Notes under the pieces: generated by a model
Told to the model about the DNA's origin: nothing
Databases searched by the model: none
What the model saw: only the letters and a program-made list of their open reading frames with translations
Shown: positions 1 to 6,911 of the stretch, piece by piece
How the letters are laid out: each line of letters starts with the position of its first letter
Numbering within the stretch: position 1 is the stretch's first letter
Program-made: the position numbers and the translations under genes
Source of the DNA: an uncultured Collinsella sp.
Lineage (GTDB): Bacteria; Actinomycetota; Coriobacteriia; Coriobacteriales; Coriobacteriaceae
Assembly (NCBI GenBank): GCA_937950415.1
Contig: CALFDL010000119.1
Span: 1 to 6,911 of the forward strand
DNA length: 6,911 nucleotides
Direction of reading: 5' to 3'

Positions 1-349
1 CCAGACCCCACAAAAGCGCCGCGTCATAGCCCCAAAACGCCCAATCGGGATGAAACTCTGCAAGCCCTTTGATGGTACGCAGCGTTCGCTCCGCCGGCGT
101 CAGTACACCCCAATCATGTTGAAAGCAGAACAAATACGGCTCGGGTTCCGCGATATCGTCGGTTCCAACATGACGCCGCAGCCACATGAGCTCGGCATTG
201 TCATGCGTTGCGAGCAGCGCACCTTGCTCGGTCGACTCCGTGAGTCGCGCGAGCATCCTATTCCGCGCCAACGTGTTGCGAATCGTATGCTTGTGCTTGA
301 AAACGGTATTAGACACTTCCATCACCACCACATCGGACAAATGGACCAT
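1..349 (-). CDS. AbiEi-like antitoxin family protein, C-terminus cut by window edge
   Basis: The reverse strand is open from an ATG at 349 to the left edge, giving 116 residues with no stop. What is visible: a basic N-terminal part (residues 15-36, rich in Lys, Arg and His), then LTPAERTLRTIKGL (83-96) and HPDWAFWGYDAALLWGL (100-116). From memory of the family, the pattern 'L.P.ER.LR...GL...HP.W.F.G..AALL.GL' is typical of proteins annotated as type IV toxin-antitoxin AbiEi antitoxins in Actinobacteria and Coriobacteriia. AbiEi proteins are DNA-binding antitoxins that usually repress their own operon and oppose the nucleotidyltransferase AbiEii. Any toxin partner would lie left of the window. 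No clear winged-helix signature can be read by eye at the N-terminus. An in-frame GTG at 355 is an alternative start. The gene sits directly behind the inverted-repeat array at 376-592, which fills its promoter or leader. That the frame is coding is fairly sure; the family is a moderate call, the function weaker. Confidence 0.6.
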   Translation of the reverse strand, partial: MVHLSDVVVMEVSNTVFKHKHTIRNTLARNRMLARLTESTEQGALLATHDNAELMWLRRHVGTDDIAEPEPYLFCFQHDWGVLTPAERTLRTIKGLAEFHPDWAFWGYDAALLWGL

Positions 350-360
350 CGTCACCGTTG

Positions 361-365
361 CCTCC
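361..365 (-). promoter_or_regulatory. Shine-Dalgarno GGAGG of the AbiEi-like gene
   Basis: The reverse strand reads GGAGG here. It stands 11 bases before the ATG at 349 and 5 bases before the in-frame GTG at 355. The first spacing is long and the second short, so the sequence does not settle the start; ATG is preferred only because it is the commoner start codon. The motif is 10 bp from the edge of the first repeat unit, so the unit's stem-loop would not cover it. Confidence 0.6.
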
Positions 366-375
366 GCTGATAATT

Positions 376-592
376 GTCTTGATCTGTAACAGGAAGACCG
401 ATTTTTGGACTGTAGATGTTACAGATTGAGACATTCCCCCAACCAGGTGCCAAACGTCTCGATCTGTAACAGTTAGACGTTCTCCAGGCCCCTAAACGTT
501 ACAGATTTAGACAAACCAGCGGCGCCCAAGCATTCGTCTCGTTCTGTAACAGGTAGACCGGTTTTTTGCCCCCAAACGTTACAGATCGAGAC
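376..592. repeat. Array of three 57-bp inverted-repeat units at an exact 80-bp period
   Basis: Units lie at 376-432, 456-512 and 536-592, separated by 23-bp stretches with no similarity to each other. Each unit has a left arm close to GTCTCGATCTGTAAC (starts 376, 456, 536) and a right arm that is its reverse complement (starts 418, 498, 578). Arms match at 13, 13 and 14 of 15 positions, around a 27-bp loop. The loops are partly conserved: each begins AGNNAGAC, and those of units 2 and 3 end in AAAC. Each left half also holds a small dyad, CTGT-A-ACAG, flanked by GTCT and AGAC. Arm starts alternate at 42 and 38 bp. The array fills most of the gap between the stop of the 633-1340 gene and the start of the AbiEi-like gene. 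It may be an operator array, a leader RNA with stem-loops, or copies of a genome-wide intergenic repeat; the sequence alone does not decide. No coding potential is seen here. Confidence 0.93.
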
Positions 593-632
593 AAAAAGGC
601 AAAAGGCAAGGCAGGCGACAACTACCCATCCC

Positions 633-1340
633 CTACTCCCACTCCTGCTCGTAGATATTGAGCGACTTTACGTACCGCCCCTGGGCGCCCATGATGTCGC
701 GGATCAGGCGCAAGAAGAAGCTGATGCACGAGGTGTCAAAGCCGTCCTGCAGGTCCTCCGGATGCACCGCACCAGGCCCGTCGACCGCCGTGTCGTTCAG
801 GCGCGCGATGTCATACAGGTAGAGCTGTCCCGCCGTAAGCCAGACATCGTCGACGCAGGCGAGGCGCACCGCAATCGCGCCGTCGTTCCAATGCTCCTTT
901 TGCACGATATGTGGGTCGTAGACATCAAAGCGACGGTCGGTGCGCGTGTCCTTCAGCGCGACCATACCAGTCGCGGGATCCTTGTCCAAAATGCCAAAGC
1001 GCGAGAAATACTGCGTGTCGCGTACCTGCTCGAGCCGCTTGAGCGAGGCAGGCGAAAGCGATGCCGGCGGTTCGTCAACATACAGCTCGAGCAGCGTCTT
1101 GCCATGGCGATAGGGGCGCTCGAAGAGCAGCCAATCGGTAAATGCCATGTTGTAGGCCATGATTTCGTTTTGCGAAGGCTCGGTGCAATAGCTGAGCCAC
1201 GGGTCGACAATGACCTCGAACTGTTCGCGCGCCGGCTCCAGGAATTGAAACTTCCGCAGCATCCAAAAGTGAGCCATGTCGGCAATATCGTTGCCGACGG
1301 CTTCAGCCAGCTCTGCTCGGTCAAAAGCGTGGTCAGTCAT
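633..1340 (-). CDS. Uncharacterised 235-residue cytoplasmic protein
   Basis: I do not recognise a named function. The protein is acidic, with no signal peptide or membrane segment, and only three cysteines (52, 162, 205) that form no metal-binding pattern. Two blocks stand out. One is an aromatic-rich stretch ending FTDWLLFERPYRHGKTLLEL (67-86). The other is a probably beta-rich stretch at 115-177 (FGILDKD, FDVYDPH, IAVRLACVDDVWLTAGQLYLYD). The order 'DW.LF....GKTLLE..., L.P..L..LE..., then short beta strands' recalls a widespread uncharacterised family that sometimes carries C-terminal SEC-C zinc motifs; that is a recollection, and no SEC-C motif is present here. The ATG at 1340 is well supported, with GAGGAGG five bases upstream; the stop is TAG. 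The plus-strand frame over the same bases lacks such a signal. The gene is separated from gltD by 415 bp and probably has its own promoter. A leader hairpin overlapping its Shine-Dalgarno is described separately. Confidence 0.8.
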   Translation of the reverse strand: MTDHAFDRAELAEAVGNDIADMAHFWMLRKFQFLEPAREQFEVIVDPWLSYCTEPSQNEIMAYNMAFTDWLLFERPYRHGKTLLELYVDEPPASLSPASLKRLEQVRDTQYFSRFGILDKDPATGMVALKDTRTDRRFDVYDPHIVQKEHWNDGAIAVRLACVDDVWLTAGQLYLYDIARLNDTAVDGPGAVHPEDLQDGFDTSCISFFLRLIRDIMGAQGRYVKSLNIYEQEWE

Positions 1341-1345
1341 GGCAT

Positions 1346-1387
1346 CCTCCTCAAACTGATGGACCTCAATTTGAGCTTACGAGGAGG
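1346..1387 (-). promoter_or_regulatory. Leader hairpin overlapping the Shine-Dalgarno of the 633-1340 gene
   Basis: The mRNA (minus strand) carries its Shine-Dalgarno GAGGAGG at 1352-1346. Just upstream, CUCAAAUUGA (1375-1366) can pair with UCAGUUUGAG (1359-1350) as ten contiguous pairs, one of them a U-G wobble, around a six-base loop. This takes up the first three bases of the Shine-Dalgarno. A competing pairing exists: CCUCCUC at 1387-1381 is a perfect seven-base complement of the whole Shine-Dalgarno. A third, shorter hairpin (CUCAA/UUGAG, 1375-1365) would leave the site free. The complementarity is read directly; a regulatory role such as a translational switch or thermometer is inference. 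Confidence 0.4.
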
Positions 1388-1449
1388 GTGGGCAGCCACG
1401 ACCAGCGCGGGCAAAATAGGCCTCCGGCTGCAAACCAGATGCTGACCAA

Positions 1450-1470
1450 ACACTTGACGGGACACTTGAC
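1450..1470 (+). repeat. Two ACACTTGAC copies 12 bp apart
   Basis: ACACTTGAC occurs at 1450-1458 and again at 1462-1470, separated by GGG. The spacing is a little over one helical turn, as a pair of regulator half-sites might have, but the unit is short and no dyad is present. It may be chance. Confidence 0.35.
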
Positions 1471-1635
1471 CGAATGAGCGCACCGCAAAGAAACCGCAGG
1501 TAGATATAGACAGTCAGTTCACTCATTTGAGGCAAACGCCCGCTACCACCACAGAAAGAGCAGAGTAGCACAGTCGCAAACGTCGACGAATGAACACTTG
1601 CACGTCGGCAAATGACAAAGTCGCCTGCGAACTCG

Positions 1636-1731
1636 CAAGGAGTGTCCCCGAATGCCGGCACATAAGGAACGTCCCCAGCTGCCGGCACTTGGGGACGTTC
1701 CTTTTGGGCCGGCATTCGGGGACAGCCCTTG
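1636..1731. repeat. 96-bp REP- or MITE-like palindrome with three GCCGGC cores
   Basis: Arms 1643-1677 and 1690-1724 are complementary at 33 of 35 positions around a 12-bp centre. After a two-base mismatch, CAAGG (1636-1640) pairs with CCTTG (1727-1731). The centre itself contains the palindrome TGCCGGCA (1680-1687). GCCGGC cores fall at 1654, 1681 and 1708, exactly 27 bp apart, each with GTCCCC or GGGGAC a few bases away. The element begins 24 bp after the gltD stop codon. GGGGACGTTCC-type palindromes are, from general knowledge, common intergenic repeats of the REP kind, in some bacteria linked to Y1 (RAYT) transposases. There is no T-run after the stem on the minus strand, so it is not a standard intrinsic terminator for gltBD, although the RNA stem would be very stable and could protect the 3' end. 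Confidence 0.85.
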
Positions 1732-1755
1732 ACGATTCAGCTGTGGACAGCCGCC

Positions 1756-3237
<1,482 letters not shown>

Positions 3238-3242
3238 GGCAC

Positions 3243-6200
3243 TTACGCCTCCTTCTTGGTCGAAGCAACAGAGCTGGCGGCGGCGGGCACAGCACCAGCG
3301 ACACCACCCGCCACATCGAAGCGAGCGACATCCGCGGCGCTCGCGCGACCGGTCACAATGTCAAACGCCAGCTCCTCGGCCTGCGCATGTGTCTTGCCGG
3401 CAGCCTCACTCGCAGCGACAATCGCCAGCACACGCTCGTACTCGGTCGGAATGACCTTCACAAAGTGCTTGCTCATCGTCTCAAAGCTGTAGAGCAGCTT
3501 GATGCCGCGCGGGCTCTGCGTCGTGTCCACGTGCTCCTGGATGAGCTCGCGAATCTGCGCCAGCTCGCCGGCAGTCGGGGCCTTGAGCTCAACGCTCTCA
3601 TGGTTCACGCGGGCATCGAGCGTGCCGTACTGGTCAAAGACGTAAGCCACGCCGCCCGTCATGCCGGCGGCGAAGTTCTGCCCGACCTCGCCCAGGATGA
3701 GCGCCAGACCTCCCGTCATGTACTCGCAGCCATGGTTGCCGCAGCCCTCGACCACCACGGTGGCACCGGAGTTGCGTACGCCAAAGCGCTGGCCCGCCAG
3801 ACCGTTAATGAAGCCGCGGCCGCTCGTAGCGCCAAAGAACGCAACGTTGCCCACGATGATGTTTTCGTCGAACTTGTAGGTCGCATGCGGGTTGGGGCGC
3901 ACCGACACCTCGCCGCCCGAAAGGCCCTTGCCAAAGTAGTCGTTGGCGTCGCCGCACACGTTGAGCGTAATGCCGCGTGGCAGGAACGCGCCAAAGCTCT
4001 GACCGGCCGAACCATCGCAATCGATGGTGATGGAGCCGGCGGGCAAGCCCTCGGGATGCGCCTTGGTCACCGCGTTGCCCAGGATGGTGCCCACGCAACG
4101 GTTGACGTTGGCGATATCGGCGCGGAAGCGAATCGGGCGCAGGTGCGCGCGAGCGTCGGCCGTGTAGGGCACAAACAGCGTGGAGTCGAGCGTCTTGTCG
4201 AGCTCGCTGTCCGCGGCCATCTGGGGCAGGAAGTGACGGCCGCCGGCACCCGGGATGTGGGCACCGAACTCGCAGGTCGCGCTCGCCAGCACGGGCGACA
4301 GATCGAGCAGGTTGGCCTTGCGGTTGCCCGGGACCTCAATCTGGCGCAAGCACTCGGGATGGCCGACCATCTCGTCGACGGTGTGGAAGCCCAGGCTCGC
4401 CATGACCTCACGCAGTTGCTCGGCAACAAAGAGCATAAAGTGCTCGACGTGCTCGGGCTTGCCGCGGAAGCCGCGACGCAGGCGGCAGTTTTGCGTAGCG
4501 ATGCCGGCCGGGCAGGTGTCCTGCTGGCAGTCGCGCTGCATGAGGCAACCCATGGAGATGAGCGGCATGGTCGCAAAGCCAAACTCCTCGGCGCCCAGCA
4601 AGCAGGCGACGGCAACGTCGGTGCCGTCCATGAGCTTGCCGTCGGCCTCGAGCACCACGCGCGAGCGCAGGCCGTTTTGCAGCAGCGTCTGCTGGGCCTC
4701 GGCAAGGCCAAGCTCCAGCGGCAGACCGGCGTGCCAGATCGAATCGCGAGCAGCGGCACCCGAGCCGCCATTGTGACCGCTGATCAAGATCTTGTCGGCA
4801 GCGCCCTTGGCCACACCGGTGGCGATGGTGCCGACGCCGGCCTCGCTGACCAGCTTGACCGACACGCGCGCGCCAGGATTGGCGTTCTTAAGGTCAAAGA
4901 TGAGCTCGGCCAGGTCTTCGATGGAGTAGATGTCGTGATGCGGCGGAGGCGAGATCAGGCCGATGCCGGGCGTGGACTGACGGACCTCGGCGATCCAGGG
5001 GTAGACCTTCTTGCCGGGCAGGTGGCCGCCCTCGCCGGGCTTGGCGCCCTGGGCCATCTTGATCTGAATCTCGAAGGCGCTGCACAGGTAGCGGCTCGTC
5101 ACGCCAAAGCGCGCACTTGCCACCTGCCTGATCGCGGAGTTCTTGGAATCACCGTTAGCCAGCGGGGTCTCGCGACGCGGATCCTCACCGCCCTCGCCGG
5201 AGTTGGAACGGCCGTGCAGGCGGTTCATGGCGATGGCCATGCACTCGTGTGCTTCTTTGCTGATGGAACCGTACGACATGGCGCCGGTGTTAAAGCGGCG
5301 GACGATGTTGAGCGCGGGCTCCACCTCGTCGAGCGGAACCGGCGTGCGGCCGCTGGCATCAAAGTCGAGCAAGTCGCGCAGACGCACGGCACGGCCGGTG
5401 CGGTGCAGGCGGGCGCTGTACTCCTTAAAGGTGTCGTAGCTGTCCTCACGGCAGGCGGTCTGCAGCAGGTAGACGGTCTGGGGGTCGATGAGGTGTTCCT
5501 CGCCGCCGAGCGGGCGCCACTTGGTCAGGCCCAGCGTGGGCAGCTGAACGGGAGCCGGGCTCTTAAGGATAGCGAGCGCGGCGTCGTAGCGCTCGTTTTG
5601 CTCGCGTTCAACGTCCTCGACACCCATACCGCCCACACGGCTCACCGTGCCGGCGAAGTACGCGTTGACGAACTCCGGAGTGAAGCCCACGGCCTCGAAG
5701 ATCTGCGCCGAATGGTAGCTCTGCACCGTGGAGATGCCCATCTTGGACATGATGGAAACGATGCCGGCGGTCGCAGCCTTGTTGTAGTTGGCGATGCCCT
5801 GCTCGGCCGTCACGTCCAGGTCGCCGCGTGCCGCCAGATCGCGGATGCACGCATGCGCGTTGTACGGATAGATGCCGCTTGCGGAGTAGCCCACCAGCGC
5901 CGCAAAGTCGTGCGGAGACACGGCGTCGCCGCACTCCACCACAATATCGGCAAAGGTACGCACACCGGCGCGGATCAGGTGGTTGTGCACGCAGCCCACG
6001 GCGAGCAGCGACGGCACGGGCACCTCGCCCGCAGCGGCACGATCGCTCAACACCACGATGTTCACGCCGTCGCGGACCGCGGCCTCAACGTCCTCTGCAA
6101 GCTGCTTGAGCGCAGCCTGCAGCGCACCCTCGCCGGCATCGCGGCGGTAGACGGCACGGAAGCGACGGGTCTTAAAGCCAACGCGGTCGATGGCACAGAT

Positions 6201-6911
6201 ATGCTCGAACTCTTCATCGTTGAGCAATGGGCGCTCCAAGCGCACCAGCTGACAGGCCGTGCGGGAATCCTCGAGCAGGTTGCCGTGGTTGCCCAGGTAG
6301 AGCGTGGTCGAGGTGACCATATGCTCGCGAAGAGCATCGATGGGCGGATTCGTGACCTGAGCGAACAGCTGATAGAAGTAGTCAAAGAACGAACGCGTCT
6401 TCTTGGACAGGCAGGCCAGCGGCGCATCGATACCCATCGAGGCGAGCGGCGCCTTGCCCTGCTGGGCCATGGGACGCACGACCTCGTCAACATCATCCCA
6501 GTGATACCCGAGCTTGGCCATGCACACGGCGGCGGGCACCTCGGCATCCTCGGCGGGCGCGGGCGCGGCGGGCTCATCGAGCGCGTCGACGGTCAGCGTC
6601 TCCTCGGCAATCCAGTCGCGGTAGGGCTTCTCCTTGGCATAGCGGGCGCGCAGCTCGTCGTTGTAGATGACGCGGCCGCGGGCAAAATCGACCTCGAGCA
6701 TCTGGCCCGGTCCCAGGCAGCCGCTCGTCAGGATGTTCTCGGGGCTCACCTCGATGGTGCCCACCTCGCTCGCCAGCATAAAGCGGCCGTCGCGCGTCAC
6801 ATAGTAGCGGGCGGGGCGTAGGCCATTACGGTCGAGGGCGGCACCCAGGGTACGGCCGTCGGTAAAGGCGATAGCGGCAGGGCCGTCCCACGGCTCCATG
6901 AGCATGGACTG
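3243..6911 (-). CDS. gltB: Glutamate synthase (NADPH) large subunit, N-terminus cut by window edge
   Basis: GltB releases ammonia from glutamine and channels it to an FMN site where 2-oxoglutarate becomes glutamate. The frame is open to the right edge; 1222 codons are visible, so about 300 N-terminal residues, including the catalytic Cys1 of the class II amidotransferase, are outside. Numbering from the Met at 6905: end of the amidotransferase domain (LDRNGLRPARY, 24-34); central domain with the GNHGNLLED stretch (205-213); FMN domain (FNTGAMSYGSISKEAH 538-553, SNSGEGGEDP 567-576, MAQGAKPGEGGHLPG 617-631, ISGHNGGSGAA 708-718); 3Fe-4S cysteines 787, 793 and 798 with the usual x5/x4 spacing; and the C-terminal GXGXG beta-helix (about 950-1140). 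HNGGSG replaces the commoner HDGGTG, which I take to be a lineage variant. The last 50 or so residues form an Ala-rich, probably disordered tail. The adjacent gltD marks this as the NADPH-dependent rather than ferredoxin type. The promoter is off-window. Confidence 0.97.
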   Translation of the reverse strand, partial: QSMLMEPWDGPAAIAFTDGRTLGAALDRNGLRPARYYVTRDGRFMLASEVGTIEVSPENILTSGCLGPGQMLEVDFARGRVIYNDELRARYAKEKPYRDWIAEETLTVDALDEPAAPAPAEDAEVPAAVCMAKLGYHWDDVDEVVRPMAQQGKAPLASMGIDAPLACLSKKTRSFFDYFYQLFAQVTNPPIDALREHMVTSTTLYLGNHGNLLEDSRTACQLVRLERPLLNDEEFEHICAIDRVGFKTRRFRAVYRRDAGEGALQAALKQLAEDVEAAVRDGVNIVVLSDRAAAGEVPVPSLLAVGCVHNHLIRAGVRTFADIVVECGDAVSPHDFAALVGYSASGIYPYNAHACIRDLAARGDLDVTAEQGIANYNKAATAGIVSIMSKMGISTVQSYHSAQIFEAVGFTPEFVNAYFAGTVSRVGGMGVEDVEREQNERYDAALAILKSPAPVQLPTLGLTKWRPLGGEEHLIDPQTVYLLQTACREDSYDTFKEYSARLHRTGRAVRLRDLLDFDASGRTPVPLDEVEPALNIVRRFNTGAMSYGSISKEAHECMAIAMNRLHGRSNSGEGGEDPRRETPLANGDSKNSAIRQVASARFGVTSRYLCSAFEIQIKMAQGAKPGEGGHLPGKKVYPWIAEVRQSTPGIGLISPPPHHDIYSIEDLAELIFDLKNANPGARVSVKLVSEAGVGTIATGVAKGAADKILISGHNGGSGAAARDSIWHAGLPLELGLAEAQQTLLQNGLRSRVVLEADGKLMDGTDVAVACLLGAEEFGFATMPLISMGCLMQRDCQQDTCPAGIATQNCRLRRGFRGKPEHVEHFMLFVAEQLREVMASLGFHTVDEMVGHPECLRQIEVPGNRKANLLDLSPVLASATCEFGAHIPGAGGRHFLPQMAADSELDKTLDSTLFVPYTADARAHLRPIRFRADIANVNRCVGTILGNAVTKAHPEGLPAGSITIDCDGSAGQSFGAFLPRGITLNVCGDANDYFGKGLSGGEVSVRPNPHATYKFDENIIVGNVAFFGATSGRGFINGLAGQRFGVRNSGATVVVEGCGNHGCEYMTGGLALILGEVGQNFAAGMTGGVAYVFDQYGTLDARVNHESVELKAPTAGELAQIRELIQEHVDTTQSPRGIKLLYSFETMSKHFVKVIPTEYERVLAIVAASEAAGKTHAQAEELAFDIVTGRASAADVARFDVAGGVAGAVPAAASSVASTKKEA

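Larger units (their letters stand above)
1341..1755. other. Intergenic region between gltD and the 633-1340 gene
   Basis: No convincing gene is seen in these 415 bp. The left end (1346-1387) is the leader of the 633-1340 gene and the right third (1636-1731) is a long palindrome. Between them, 1388-1635 holds a short direct repeat (1450-1470) and nothing else recognisable. The promoter of the 633-1340 gene should lie here, but no -35/-10 pair with good spacing could be found. The best -10-like hexamer on the minus strand is TATATC at 1508-1503, and its -35 position matches poorly. Confidence 0.6.

Noticed and set aside
50..370. Plus-strand open frame of 106 codons at the left edge
   Set aside because: The opposite strand encodes the AbiEi-like protein through the window edge, and this frame yields an Arg/His-rich shadow.
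376..592. CRISPR array
   Set aside because: The repeated parts are long palindromic units with conserved loops, there are only three of them, the 23-bp gaps are short for spacers, and no cas gene is seen.
762..1445. Plus-strand open frame of 227 codons opposite the 633-1340 gene
   Set aside because: The minus-strand frame has a strong Shine-Dalgarno at the right distance and protein-like blocks; this one has neither.
1664..1705. Plus-strand intrinsic terminator (14-bp stem followed by TTTT)
   Set aside because: No plus-strand gene lies upstream, the T-run is short and partly inside the stem, and the segment is better explained as the centre of the 96-bp palindrome.
1377..1715. Minus-strand open frame of 112 codons between gltD and the 633-1340 gene
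   Set aside because: It starts inside the long palindrome, has no ribosome binding site and a Cys/Ser/Pro-rich composition unlike its neighbours.

Overview
The window looks like a piece of a high-GC actinobacterial chromosome. The best guess is a gut Coriobacteriia member of the Collinsella type. That guess rests on the style of the GltB and GltD proteins, the AbiEi-like protein at the left edge and the kind of intergenic palindromes present; it is an inference, since no rRNA or other marker gene is in view. All four genes I can support lie on the minus strand, so transcription runs from right to left.

From the right edge to about 1756 lies a glutamate synthase operon, gltB then gltD. gltB is cut by the right edge, so its N-terminal nucleophile is not visible. 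Five bases separate the two genes, and the gltD ribosome binding site lies inside the end of gltB. Together they encode the two subunits of NADPH-dependent glutamate synthase (GOGAT): GltD passes electrons from NADPH through FAD and iron-sulphur clusters to GltB, which makes glutamate from glutamine and 2-oxoglutarate. The operon promoter is outside the window.

Behind gltD (1341-1755) is a 415-bp gap with no convincing gene. It holds a 96-bp near-perfect palindrome built on three GCCGGC cores exactly 27 bp apart. At its left end is the leader of the next gene, with a predicted mRNA hairpin that overlaps the Shine-Dalgarno sequence. That gene (633-1340) encodes a 235-residue soluble protein I cannot name.

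Between 376 and 592 is a striking array: three 57-bp inverted-repeat units at an exact 80-bp period. It ends only 21-27 bp upstream of the start of the fourth gene, which is cut by the left edge. The visible 116 residues of that gene resemble the AbiEi-type antitoxin family of Actinobacteria. The array therefore occupies the expected promoter or 5' leader of a possible DNA-binding autoregulator, and this is the part of the window most worth a second look. The gltBD half is ordinary core metabolism.
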